Assembly (NCBI RefSeq): GCF_001634385.1
Contig: NZ_LIIN01000001.1
Location: 1-64,000 of the forward strand
Reading direction: 5' to 3'
DNA: 64,000 nt
Source of the DNA: Rathayibacter tanaceti
GTDB lineage: Bacteria; Actinomycetota; Actinomycetes; Actinomycetales; Microbacteriaceae
Shown: piece by piece, positions 46,896 through 54,247 of the stretch
How positions within the stretch are numbered: position 1 is the first letter of the stretch
Layout of the letters: each line of letters starts with the position of its first letter
The notes under the pieces: generated by a model
Seen by the model: only the letters and a program-made list of their open reading frames with translations
Told to the model about the DNA's origin: nothing
Databases searched by the model: none
Made by a program: the position numbers and the translations under genes

Positions 46896-46922
46896 ATGCA
46901 CTCCCCGGGCTCCCTCCGATGA
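46896..46922 (+). other. Possible leaderless 8-codon upstream reading frame
   Basis: ATG 46896 reads eight codons (MHSPGSLR) and a TGA that overlaps the SGNH ATG as ATGA. Since the SGNH start has no clear Shine-Dalgarno, this short frame could load ribosomes by reinitiation. Inference from layout only. Confidence 0.35.
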
Positions 46923-47677
46923 CCGCCGTCCGCTACGTCGCGATCGGCGACTCCTTCACCGAGGGCGTGGGGGACGAGCGCCCCGACGGCGTTCCACGGG
47001 GCTGGGCCGACCTCGTCGCGCAGGGCTGGGCGCGGGCCGGCGGCGAGCGGATCGAGTACGCCAACCTGGCGATCCGCGGGCGTCTGATCGCGCCGATCCT
47101 GGCTGAGCAGCTCGAGCCCGCCCTGGCGCTCGGCCCCACTCACCTGTCGTTCAACGGAGGGGGCAACGACATGCTCCGCCCACGCGCCGACATCGAGCGC
47201 ATCGCCGATGCCTACCTGCGCGTGCTCGAGCGCTGCGACGAGCAGGGGGTCACACTGATCGCCCTCGCCGGCGCGGATCCCTCACCCCGGCTTCCTCTCG
47301 GCGCGGTTGTCCGTCGGCGCGGTGACGCTCTCACCGACGCCGTCCTGCGCCGGCTGGGGCATCGCAGCGACGTCGTGGTCGCCGACAACTGGCACGACCC
47401 GGCCTTCGCCGATCCCGCGCTCTGGTCCGAGGACCGCCTGCACCTCGGCCCGCGCGGGCACGTCCGAGTGGCGGAGAGGGTGCTCCGTGCGCTGGGGATG
47501 ACGCCGTCGGCCCTCGAGGGGACGGCGCCCGAGCGGGGCGCCCGCTCCCGTGTCGCCTCCACTCACTACTACCGCCGGCACGTCGCCCCCTGGGTGCACC
47601 GGCGGCTCACCGGGACCTCCTCCGGAGACGGGCGCGCGGCGAAGTACGCGGCGTTCGTGCCGATCGAGCCGGTCTGA
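46919..47677 (+). CDS. SGNH/GDSL-family hydrolase
   Basis: Intact paralogue of the frameshifted gene at 1147-2027; 252 residues. Block I is VAIGDSFTEGVGD (Ser12), block II/III is YANLAIRGRLI and FNGGGNDML, and block V is SEDRLHLGPRGHVRVAE (Asp and His). It lacks a signal peptide, so the enzyme is probably cytoplasmic. The C-terminal tail THYYRRHVAPWVHRRLTGTSSGD is shared with the paralogue. Substrate unknown. It converges with the PemK-like gene (9-bp gap). Confidence 0.9.
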   Translation: MTAVRYVAIGDSFTEGVGDERPDGVPRGWADLVAQGWARAGGERIEYANLAIRGRLIAPILAEQLEPALALGPTHLSFNGGGNDMLRPRADIERIADAYLRVLERCDEQGVTLIALAGADPSPRLPLGAVVRRRGDALTDAVLRRLGHRSDVVVADNWHDPAFADPALWSEDRLHLGPRGHVRVAERVLRALGMTPSALEGTAPERGARSRVASTHYYRRHVAPWVHRRLTGTSSGDGRAAKYAAFVPIEPV

Positions 47678-47686
47678 CCCCTGCGA

Positions 47687-48220
47687 TCAGCTCCAGCCGA
47701 ACCGAGCGGAGAGGACGCGGGCGACCGCGTCGTACCGCGCGCGCCCGAGAGCAGCGCCCTCGCGCCGCATCCCCGCAGGATGCACGCGGAAGACGCGCTC
47801 CGGGTCGACCCAGCTCGGCCGCCCCTCCGAGTCCCAGGCCCCCGTCCCGACCGCGAGGTAGCCCGAATGCTCCTTTGAGCTCAGGCGCACCGCCAGGACG
47901 GTCCCCGCCTTCTCGACGGTCAGCACCAGTACCGGCCGGTCCTTGCCGCGGCCGTCGTGCTCCTCGTAGGGCACCCAGGTCCAGACGACCTCGCCGGGGT
48001 CCGGATCGCCGTCGGGGGTGGGGGCGTAGTCCAGTCGGACTCCGCGCAGCCGCGACGGGTCGACCTCGACCGTGCGCCCCACGCCGCTGGCGCCGGGAGT
48101 CGGTGCGGTCGTCGTCAGGTACGGGCGTTGCGGGAGTGGTCCGGCATCGGCACGAGGGGCACTCGCCCGTCCGAAGAGTCGGAGGAGCAGGGAGAGGACC
48201 GAACGCGAGGAAGGCACCAC
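47687..48220 (-). CDS. PemK/MazF-family-like protein (solitary)
   Basis: A 177-residue protein whose C-terminal half fits the PemK/MazF (PF02452) fold: GEVVWTWVPYEEHDGRGKDRPVLVL, then VLAVRLSSKEHSGYLAVGTG and a final helix RARYDAVARVLSARFGW. An N-terminal extension of about 60 residues is proline- and threonine-rich. MazF-type toxins are mRNA endonucleases, but there is no adjacent antitoxin gene, so toxin activity should not be assumed; solitary long members are common in actinobacteria. GTG start; amtB lies downstream on the same strand, with the amtB terminator in the gap. Confidence 0.72.
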   Translation of the reverse strand: MVPSSRSVLSLLLRLFGRASAPRADAGPLPQRPYLTTTAPTPGASGVGRTVEVDPSRLRGVRLDYAPTPDGDPDPGEVVWTWVPYEEHDGRGKDRPVLVLTVEKAGTVLAVRLSSKEHSGYLAVGTGAWDSEGRPSWVDPERVFRVHPAGMRREGAALGRARYDAVARVLSARFGWS

Positions 48221-48272
48221 GGCACCCTAGCCCGGATGCGTCGCGGCCGGTCGGAGGCGTCGCACGAACGAC

Positions 48273-48307
48273 GGCGGGGTGCCGACCCGAGGAGCCGGCA
48301 CCCCGCC
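48273..48307 (-). terminator. Hairpin downstream of amt
   Basis: GGCGGGGTGCCG (48273-48284) pairs perfectly with CGGCACCCCGCC (48296-48307) around an 11-nt loop, 20 bp after the amt stop. Twelve G/C-rich pairs; no U-run. Confidence 0.75.
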
Positions 48308-48327
48308 GAGTGCTGTGTCGTGAGGGT

Positions 48328-49611
48328 CTAGTCCGCGAGGACGTAGCCCGCCTCGCCGTGGATCGCGGTGTCGATGCCCGCGATCTCGTCCTCGTTCTTC
48401 ACGCGGAATCCCATCGTCTTCTGGATCACGAAGCCGATCAGCAGGGTCATCACGAAGGAGTAGATCAGGACGGTGAAGGCCGCGAGCGCCTGCGCGCCGA
48501 GCTGGGCGAATCCGCCGCCGAGGAACAGGCCGACGTCGGTCCCGAAGAAGCCGATGTACAGCGTGCCGATCAGGCCGCCGACCAGGTGCACGCCCACCAC
48601 GTCGAGGGAGTCGTCGTAGCCGAGGCGGTACTTGAGGTCGATCGCCAGGGCGCAGACGGCACCGGTGATCACGCCGAGCACGATGGCCCAGAAGGGCGAG
48701 AGACTCGCACACGCCGGGGTGATCGCGACCAGACCGGCAACCGCTCCGGAGGCAGCGCCGATCGAGGTCGGCTTGCCGTCTTTGATCTTCTCGACGACGA
48801 GCCAGCCGAGGATCGCGGCGGCCGGTGCGGCGATGGTGTTCAGGAAGGCGACTGCAGCGATCCCATCGGCTGCCAGCTCCGAGCCGGCGTTGAAGCCGAA
48901 CCAGCCGAACCAGAGCAGACCCGCGCCGAGCAGCACGAACGGCGGGTTGTGCGGCTGGTGCGCGCCCTTGGTGAAGTTCACGCGCTTGCCCAGCACCAGG
49001 GCGAGGGCCAGGGCGGCCGCGCCGGCGTTGATGTGGACCGCGGTGCCGCCCGCGAAGTCGATCGCGCCGACGCCGTAGGCGATCCAGCCGCCGTCGACGA
49101 CGGATCCGGTGTCGGGGTCGAGCGTGAAGTTGAAGACCCACGAGGCGACCGGGAAGTAGACGACCGTCGCCCAGACACCGGCGAAGACCATCCACGCGCC
49201 GAACTTGGCCCGGTCGGCGATGGCCCCCGAGATCAGCGCGACGGTGATGATCGCGAAGGTCGCCTGGAACGCGGCGAAGGCGAGGGTCGGGAAGGCCGAT
49301 GTCTGCTCGCCGAGCGCATCCGTGTAGACACCCTGCAGCCCGATCTGGGCGGTGTCGATGCCGAGGACGCCGTCGATGCCGACGAAGGTGTCCGCGCCGG
49401 CGGGGCCGTCCGGCCCGTTCCCGAACGCGATCGCGTAGCCGTAGAGGACCCAGAGGACACCGATGAGCCCCATGGCGCCGAAGCTGAGCATCATCATGCT
49501 GATGACGCTCTTCGCGCGGACCAGACCGCCGTAGAAGAAGGCGAGTCCGGGGGTCATGAGCAGGACCAGCGCGGCTGCGATGAGCAGGAACGCGGTATTG
49601 CCTTGATCCAT
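48328..49611 (-). CDS. amt: Ammonium transporter Amt
   Basis: Eleven-helix ammonium channel of 427 residues. ATG 49611 follows GAGAGG with a spacing of 8. Signature elements are LLMTPGLAFFYGGLVRAKSVISMMM near the start, FQATFAIITVALISGAIADR, the Amt signature AGGTAVHINAGAAALALALVLGKR, the pore region with His in AVHINAG and DVVGVHLVGGLIGTLYIGFF, and a C-terminal cytoplasmic tail (EDEIAGIDTAIHGEAGYVLAD). Two GlnR-like boxes 143-189 bp upstream indicate nitrogen control. No glnK or glnD follows, though they often do in other actinobacteria. Confidence 0.96.
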   Translation of the reverse strand: MDQGNTAFLLIAAALVLLMTPGLAFFYGGLVRAKSVISMMMLSFGAMGLIGVLWVLYGYAIAFGNGPDGPAGADTFVGIDGVLGIDTAQIGLQGVYTDALGEQTSAFPTLAFAAFQATFAIITVALISGAIADRAKFGAWMVFAGVWATVVYFPVASWVFNFTLDPDTGSVVDGGWIAYGVGAIDFAGGTAVHINAGAAALALALVLGKRVNFTKGAHQPHNPPFVLLGAGLLWFGWFGFNAGSELAADGIAAVAFLNTIAAPAAAILGWLVVEKIKDGKPTSIGAASGAVAGLVAITPACASLSPFWAIVLGVITGAVCALAIDLKYRLGYDDSLDVVGVHLVGGLIGTLYIGFFGTDVGLFLGGGFAQLGAQALAAFTVLIYSFVMTLLIGFVIQKTMGFRVKNEDEIAGIDTAIHGEAGYVLAD

Positions 49612-49753
49612 AGTTGAACCTCTCGTGAGTGTGCAGAGAAAAACCCGGAGCGGGAACGCGGCGTCGATGCACGTCCTCGGGACACGCTGGTGTCGGGTCA
49701 CCTCGGGTAGCCCACAGTCTTGCGGCGGGACGTTTCGTCCCGTGCGGTACCGC

Positions 49754-49769
49754 GTTTCGTGGAGGTTAC
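49754..49769 (-). promoter_or_regulatory. GlnR-type box upstream of amt, proximal
   Basis: On the minus strand the sequence is GTAAC-CTCCAC-GAAAC, an exact match to the GlnR a/b half-site pattern GTnAC-N6-GAAAC. It lies 143 bp before the amt start. Nitrogen limitation is expected to activate amt through it. Confidence 0.8.
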
Positions 49770-49784
49770 GGCCGGGGCCCTCAG

Positions 49785-49800
49785 GTAAAAACCGCGTTAC
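49785..49800 (-). promoter_or_regulatory. GlnR-type box upstream of amt, distal
   Basis: Minus-strand GTAAC-GCGGTT-TTTAC, with an intact a half-site and a weaker b half-site. Its centre is 31 bp (about three helical turns) from the proximal box, so two GlnR units could bind on one face. Confidence 0.65.
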
Positions 49801-49916
49801 AGAGCGCTGGCGATCGGCATGACGAATGCCGCTGGAACGCCGTGAGCCGCATCGCTCGGCTCGCGTGCCGACCCGGTCGCCGGTGTCGGAGGATCGCGCT
49901 TCCTCCCGATCGGGGC

Positions 49917-50981
49917 CTACTCCCCCGCGCGAGCCGGTCCGAAGGGCGTCATCGAGGTCAGGGCGATCAGACGCGACATCGAGCGGAGGTACTTCTTGCG
50001 GTAGCCGCCGCTCAGCATGTCCCCGCCGAACACCTCGTCGAGTGCGGTCCCGGAGGCGAGCACCGGGATTTGCGCGTCGTAGACGCGGTCGATGAAGGCG
50101 ACCAGGCGCAGTGCGTCGGTCTGGTCGGTGAGCGCAGTGACGTCGCGGAGCACGATCGCGTCCACTCCGTCGATCACCTTGATGTATCGCGAGGGATGCA
50201 CGGTCCCGAGGTGCCGGATCGCGTCGGCGAACGAGTCGTCGGTGACGACGCTGCCGGAGGGGGCCGCCGAGGCGATCGAGGCGATCTCGTCGTCGGTGCG
50301 GACGACGGCGTGCCCTTCGATGTCGCGGCGCCGGTAGTCAGTGCCGTCGATCCGCCTCGTCTCGAAGTGCGCGGCCATCGACTGGATCTCGCGGAGGAAG
50401 TCGGCGGCGGCGAACCGGCCTTCGCCGAGCGCGTTCGGCGGCGTGTTCGAGGTCGCCGCGATGCGGGTGCCGGAGGCGACCAGCTCGCCCAGGAGGCGTG
50501 TCATCAGCATCGTGTCGCCCGGGTCGTCCAGCTCGAACTCGTCGATGCAGAGCAGCGCCGAGCCCTTGAGCAGCGAGACCGTCGCTGCATAGCCGAGCGC
50601 TCCGACGAGCGCGGTGTACTCGATGAACGTGCCGAAGTAGGTGCGCCCCGGCACCGCGTGCCAGATCGCCGCGAGCAGGTGCGTCTTGCCCACTCCGAAA
50701 CCGCCGTCGAGATAGACGCCGGGCTTCGCCTCCGGAGCTTTCCGGCGGCCGAACCCGAGGAAGCCGCCGCCGCCGCCCTTCGAGCCGCCGCCCGCAGTGA
50801 ACGCCCGCAACGCCTCGACGGCCTCGGCCTGTGAGGGGTACTCCGGGTCGGGACGGTAGCTCTCGAAGGTCGCACCCTCGAACTGGCGCGGAGGCACCAG
50901 CGCCGAAGCGATCTCGTGGCCGCTGATCTGTGGGGAGCGCGCCGTCAGGCTGCTCGTTGCTCGGACGTCCTCGTGGCTCAC
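49917..50981 (-). CDS. zapE: Cell division protein ZapE / AFG1-like ATPase
   Basis: P-loop ATPase of the AFG1/ZapE family, 354 residues from GTG 50981. Walker A is GGFGVGKTHL and Walker B is LLCIDEFEL; further family blocks are RTYFGTFIEYTALVGALG, RIAATSNTPPNALGEGRF and HFETRRIDGTDYRRRDI. A glycine-rich loop (AGGGSKGGGGGFLGFG) precedes the P-loop, longer than usual. In E. coli ZapE acts on the Z-ring; in actinobacteria its role is less clear. The frame is open far upstream through the repeat region, but that part looks non-coding. It diverges from the sulfurtransferase gene. Confidence 0.9.
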   Translation of the reverse strand: MSHEDVRATSSLTARSPQISGHEIASALVPPRQFEGATFESYRPDPEYPSQAEAVEALRAFTAGGGSKGGGGGFLGFGRRKAPEAKPGVYLDGGFGVGKTHLLAAIWHAVPGRTYFGTFIEYTALVGALGYAATVSLLKGSALLCIDEFELDDPGDTMLMTRLLGELVASGTRIAATSNTPPNALGEGRFAAADFLREIQSMAAHFETRRIDGTDYRRRDIEGHAVVRTDDEIASIASAAPSGSVVTDDSFADAIRHLGTVHPSRYIKVIDGVDAIVLRDVTALTDQTDALRLVAFIDRVYDAQIPVLASGTALDEVFGGDMLSGGYRKKYLRSMSRLIALTSMTPFGPARAGE

Positions 50982-51060
50982 TCGCGTCTCGCATCCTGCG
51001 TCCGGCGGGGTCCGGACTCGTCGTGTCCCGCTCGGGGGCATGGACGGGGCCGGACTCCGG

Positions 51061-51124
51061 CCTGTGTGGAACTGGTCCTGTGTGGAACTGGTCCTGTGTG
51101 GAACTGGTCCTGTGTCGAAGTGGT
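51061..51124. repeat. 16-bp tandem repeat (minisatellite)
   Basis: Three exact copies of CCTGTGTGGAACTGGT (51061-51108) and a fourth with two changes (51109-51124). Two 15-bp relatives starting TCTGTGTCGA follow at 51191-51220 after a spacer. The block lies between the zapE and sulfurtransferase starts, in a 357-bp gap without genes. Confidence 0.9.
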
Positions 51125-51338
51125 CGTGAGTCCGACAGGAGGACCATGTCCGAACGGTCGTGGCTCCGACCGCTCTGTGTGTCGACCGGTTCTGTGTCGA
51201 CCTGTTCTGTGTCGAACTCTTACGCCGCTCTCCGTGCGGCAGAGTCCGCGGACGCGTACTGTCGCTGAAGGGCGGGCTCCAGCGTAGCCCGCTCGTGGAA
51301 TCACGCCCGCGCTCAGCGCACGATCCTGGAGGTCCTCC

Positions 51339-52241
51339 TTGTCCGTCGAAACCGATCCGTCGCCGAAGTTCGCCTCCTACGCGCACCCCGAGCGGCTAGT
51401 GAGCGCGGACTGGCTCGAGGAACGTCTGGGCACGCCCGGCCTGGTCGTCGTCGAGTCCGACGAGGACGTCCTGCTCTACGAGACCGGCCACATCCCCGGC
51501 TCCGTCAAGATCGACTGGCACACCGACCTCAACGACCCGGTTCAGCGCGACTACATCGACGGACCCGCATTCGCCGCACTGGTCGGCGGCAAGGGCATCG
51601 CCCGCGACACCACTGTCGTGATCTACGGCGACAAGAACAACTGGTGGGCCGCCTACGCACTCTGGGTCTTCACCCTCTTCGGCCACGAGGACGTGCGCCT
51701 GCTCGACGGTGGCCGCGACAAATGGATCGCGAAGGGCCGCCCGGTCACGACCGACGCCTCCTCTCCCGAGACGGTCGAGTACCCGGTCGTCGAGCGCAGC
51801 GATTCCGAGATCCGTGCGTTCAAGGAGGACGTTCTCGCGCACTTCGGTAGCCCGCTGATCGACGTGCGCTCCCCCGAGGAGTTCTCGGGCCAGCGCACCT
51901 CCGCGCCAGCCTATCCGGAGGAGGGCGCTCTGCGCGCCGGCCACATCCCCAGCGCGCACAACGTGCCGTGGGGCCGGGCCGCAGCGGAGGACGGCACCTT
52001 CCGCCCCCTCGAGGAGCTCGACGGCATCTACCGCGAGGGCGCGGGCCTGAAGGACGGCGACTCGGTGATCGCCTACTGCCGCATCGGCGAGCGCTCGGCT
52101 CACACCTGGTTCGTGCTGACCCATCTCCTCGGGTTCCAGGGCGTCCGCAACTACGACGGCTCCTGGACGGAGTGGGGCAGCGCGGTGCGGGTCCCGATCG
52201 TGCAGGGCTCCGAGCCCGGCGAGGCCCCTCTCGCTCGCTGA
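51339..52241 (+). CDS. sseA: Thiosulfate/3-mercaptopyruvate sulfurtransferase
   Basis: Two-domain rhodanese of 300 residues. TTG 51339 follows CTGGAGG with 5-nt spacing. The first domain (about 20-135) has [26 protein letters not shown] and lacks a catalytic Cys; the second has the active-site loop [12 protein letters not shown] with its Cys near residue 247. [12 protein letters not shown] and [19 protein letters not shown] are typical of CysA/SseA-like actinobacterial rhodaneses. It donates sulfane sulfur to cyanide or other acceptors. SufE follows, and this pair is a common sulfur-transfer unit in actinobacteria. Confidence 0.93.
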   Translation: MSVETDPSPKFASYAHPERLVSADWLEERLGTPGLVVVESDEDVLLYETGHIPGSVKIDWHTDLNDPVQRDYIDGPAFAALVGGKGIARDTTVVIYGDKNNWWAAYALWVFTLFGHEDVRLLDGGRDKWIAKGRPVTTDASSPETVEYPVVERSDSEIRAFKEDVLAHFGSPLIDVRSPEEFSGQRTSAPAYPEEGALRAGHIPSAHNVPWGRAAAEDGTFRPLEELDGIYREGAGLKDGDSVIAYCRIGERSAHTWFVLTHLLGFQGVRNYDGSWTEWGSAVRVPIVQGSEPGEAPLAR

Positions 52242-52458
52242 GGCTCGTGGGAGCGGGCCCGCCCGCGCCAGAGCCGATCGCCGGAGTCGTGGACGAGCGA
52301 CTCCGGCGCCGGGCTCCATGCGTGAGCCCGAGCGATGCCCCGGAGCCTTCCGGTGGTTCCGCCCCCTCCGCGGCCCGGTTCGACCGGGCCCTCCTCGACA
52401 GCGCCGACCGAACGGCCCCGCGCCGGGAGGTGATCTGCGGATGGAAGAATGGATCCCG

Positions 52459-52896
52459 ATGACCGACGACAGCCTTCCCGATGCACTCCGTGAGATCCGC
52501 GACGAGTTCCTCGCCCTCGAGAAGCCGGAGCGACTGCAGCTCCTCCTCGAGTTCTCGAACGAGCTCCCCGAGCTGCCGGAGCGCTACCGCGACCACCCCG
52601 ACCTCTTCGAGCGGGTCGAGGAGTGCCAGGCACCGGTCTTCATCGTCGTCGACGTCGAGGGCGGGATCGTGCACCTGCACGCGACGGCTCCTCGCGAAGC
52701 CCCGACCACCCGCGGCTTCGCGTCGATCCTGGCCCAGGGTCTCGCCGGCCTCACGCCCGAGCAGGTGCTGGCGGTGCCCGACGACTTCCCGCAGACCATC
52801 GGCCTCGCCGAGGCGGTCTCTCCGTTGCGCCTGCGCGGGATGAGCGCGCTCCTCGGCCGCACGAAGCGCCAGGTCCGCGCGCACCTGGCGGCGTGA
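52459..52896 (+). CDS. sufE: Cysteine desulfuration protein SufE
   Basis: Sulfur-acceptor protein for cysteine desulfurases or rhodaneses, 145 residues from ATG 52459. The active-site Cys56 lies in FERVEECQAPVFIVV, followed by RGFASILAQGLAGLTPEQVLAVPDDF and LSPLRLRGMSALLGRTKRQVRAHL-type ending (here VSPLRLRGMSALLG). An ATG at 52441 would add six residues and the long open frame from 52318 is unlikely. It is 217 bp after the sulfurtransferase, same strand. Confidence 0.92.
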   Translation: MTDDSLPDALREIRDEFLALEKPERLQLLLEFSNELPELPERYRDHPDLFERVEECQAPVFIVVDVEGGIVHLHATAPREAPTTRGFASILAQGLAGLTPEQVLAVPDDFPQTIGLAEAVSPLRLRGMSALLGRTKRQVRAHLAA

Positions 52897-52997
52897 TCCT
52901 CCAGCCGCTCGTCCCCCCCGGGGCCCCCGATCCGGCTCGGTGAGGACGGGGCCCGGGCCGCGATCGCCGAGCCTACCGCCCGGGCGGTGCGACGCGC

Positions 52998-53590
52998 GTG
53001 CGTATCAACATGATCGCCAGCGTGACCGGGTCCAGCATCGGCTCCGACGGCACGAGCGAGACGCTGACGAACCGCGTCGACCGGACGATCCTCGGCGTCA
53101 TCCGCGAGCAGGCCGATGTCGTGCTGGTCGGAGCGGCGAGCGTGCGCGCTGAGGGCTACCGCGTTCCCCGCCGCGTTCCGCTGGCCGTCGTCTCGGCCTC
53201 CGGGGATCTCGCCGGTCACCGGCTCGAGCTGCAGGAGGGTTCTCGGGTGCTGCTGCTCTTTCAGCCGCGAGGCGCGACCTCCGCTCCGCCCCCCTCGAGG
53301 TGGTGGCGATCCCGTCCGAGTCCGGCCGCCTCAGCGTGGACGCCCTTCTCGATGCCCTCGAGGCCCGAGGGCTGCATCGCGTGGTCTGCGAGGGAGGCGC
53401 GTCCCTCACGGGGCAGTTCCTCGCCTCCGGCCGGGTCGACGAGATCTGCCTGACCACCGCTGCGCGAGTGGTACTGCCCGCGCTCCCCCTCGCCGCCGAC
53501 GAGGCGCCGGTGGACGACTCCTACGCGCTGACCGCCCTGGCGGTCGATGACTCCGGCAGCACCTACGCCCGGTGGAGCCGCATCCGCTGA
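52998..53590 (+). CDS. RibD-type/dihydrofolate reductase-like protein (frameshifted, start uncertain)
   Basis: RibD C-terminal domain reductase (PF01872), NADPH-dependent. GTG 52998 begins VRINMIASVTGSSIGSDGTSETLTNRVDRTILGVIREQADVVLVGAASVRAEGYR, the conserved core. One G is missing near 53271; restoring it joins PRGRDLRSAPLEVVAIPSESG and HRVVCEGGASLTGQFLASGRVDEICLTTAARVV. Upstream, a GTG at 52893 in the same frame and overlapping the sufE stop reads LQPLVPPGAPDPA before a TGA at 52938; this looks like the missing N-terminus with further errors, since such proteins usually have about 35 more residues. It need not be a riboflavin enzyme; single-domain members act in several pathways. Confidence 0.7.
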
Positions 53591-53635
53591 TGCCGCTGCG
53601 CGGCGTGCCTCCGTCTCATGGGCGGGCCGGAACCC

Positions 53636-53641
53636 TAGTCT
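53636..53641 (+). promoter_or_regulatory. -10 box for a leaderless transcript (DUF3000 gene)
   Basis: TAGTCT ends 6 nt before GTG 53648, with no Shine-Dalgarno. Confidence 0.55.
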
Positions 53642-53647
53642 GCGGAC

Positions 53648-54247
53648 GTGCCCGAATTCCCAGCGTCGTCCCAGCTCCCCGAGGAGTTCCGGGTCGCGAC
53701 GGAGTCGATCCGCGCCGCAGCGACGCGCGACGAGCTCACCGTGTCCGAGATCGCATCGCCCACCGGCCTCGCGCCGTGGGCCCTCGCCCTCGCCGGCGAC
53801 GTCTCACCGCGGGCCCACGGCCGCGACTCCGAGCTGGGCACGGGGCGCTTCATCCTGCTCTACGACCCCGAGGAGCCCGACCAGTGGGGTGGCCCCTATC
53901 GCGTGGTCTGCTTCGCTCAGGCGCCGCTCGAGGTCGAGATCGGCACAGATCCCTTCCTCGCCGAGGTCGCGTGGTCGTGGCTGATCGACGCGCTCGAGGT
54001 GCGCGGGGCGGCGTACTCCGCGGCCTCCGGCACGGCGACCAAGGTCCTCTCCACCGGGTTCGGCGAGCTCGCCGCTCAGGGCGATGGTGCGCAGATCGAG
54101 ATCCGCGCCTCCTGGAGCCCCGAGGATGCGCGTCTCGCCGCCCACGTGGAAGGCTGGGGGGAGCTGTTGTGCATGCTCGCGGGTCTCCCGCCCGTATCGG
54201 GCGACGGTGTGACCTCGCTCGCCTTCCGACGGAACAACCGTGACTGA
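53648..54247 (+). CDS. DUF3000 family protein
   Basis: Actinobacteria-specific protein of 199 residues, function unknown. Family hallmarks are a leading helix (PEEFRVATESIRAAATRDELTVSEIASP), APWALALAGDVSP, GTGRFILLYDPEEPDQWGGPYRVVCFAQAPLE, and VAWSWLIDALEVRGAAYSAASGTATKVLSTGFGEL, then GWGELLCMLAGLPP. No membrane segment. Its neighbour RNase D overlaps it by eight bases, a linkage conserved in many actinobacteria, so a role near RNA metabolism is a reasonable guess. Confidence 0.9.
   Translation: MPEFPASSQLPEEFRVATESIRAAATRDELTVSEIASPTGLAPWALALAGDVSPRAHGRDSELGTGRFILLYDPEEPDQWGGPYRVVCFAQAPLEVEIGTDPFLAEVAWSWLIDALEVRGAAYSAASGTATKVLSTGFGELAAQGDGAQIEIRASWSPEDARLAAHVEGWGELLCMLAGLPPVSGDGVTSLAFRRNNRD

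Noticed and set aside
51061-51220. CRISPR array
   Set aside because: The units follow one another without unique spacers and no cas gene is in the window.
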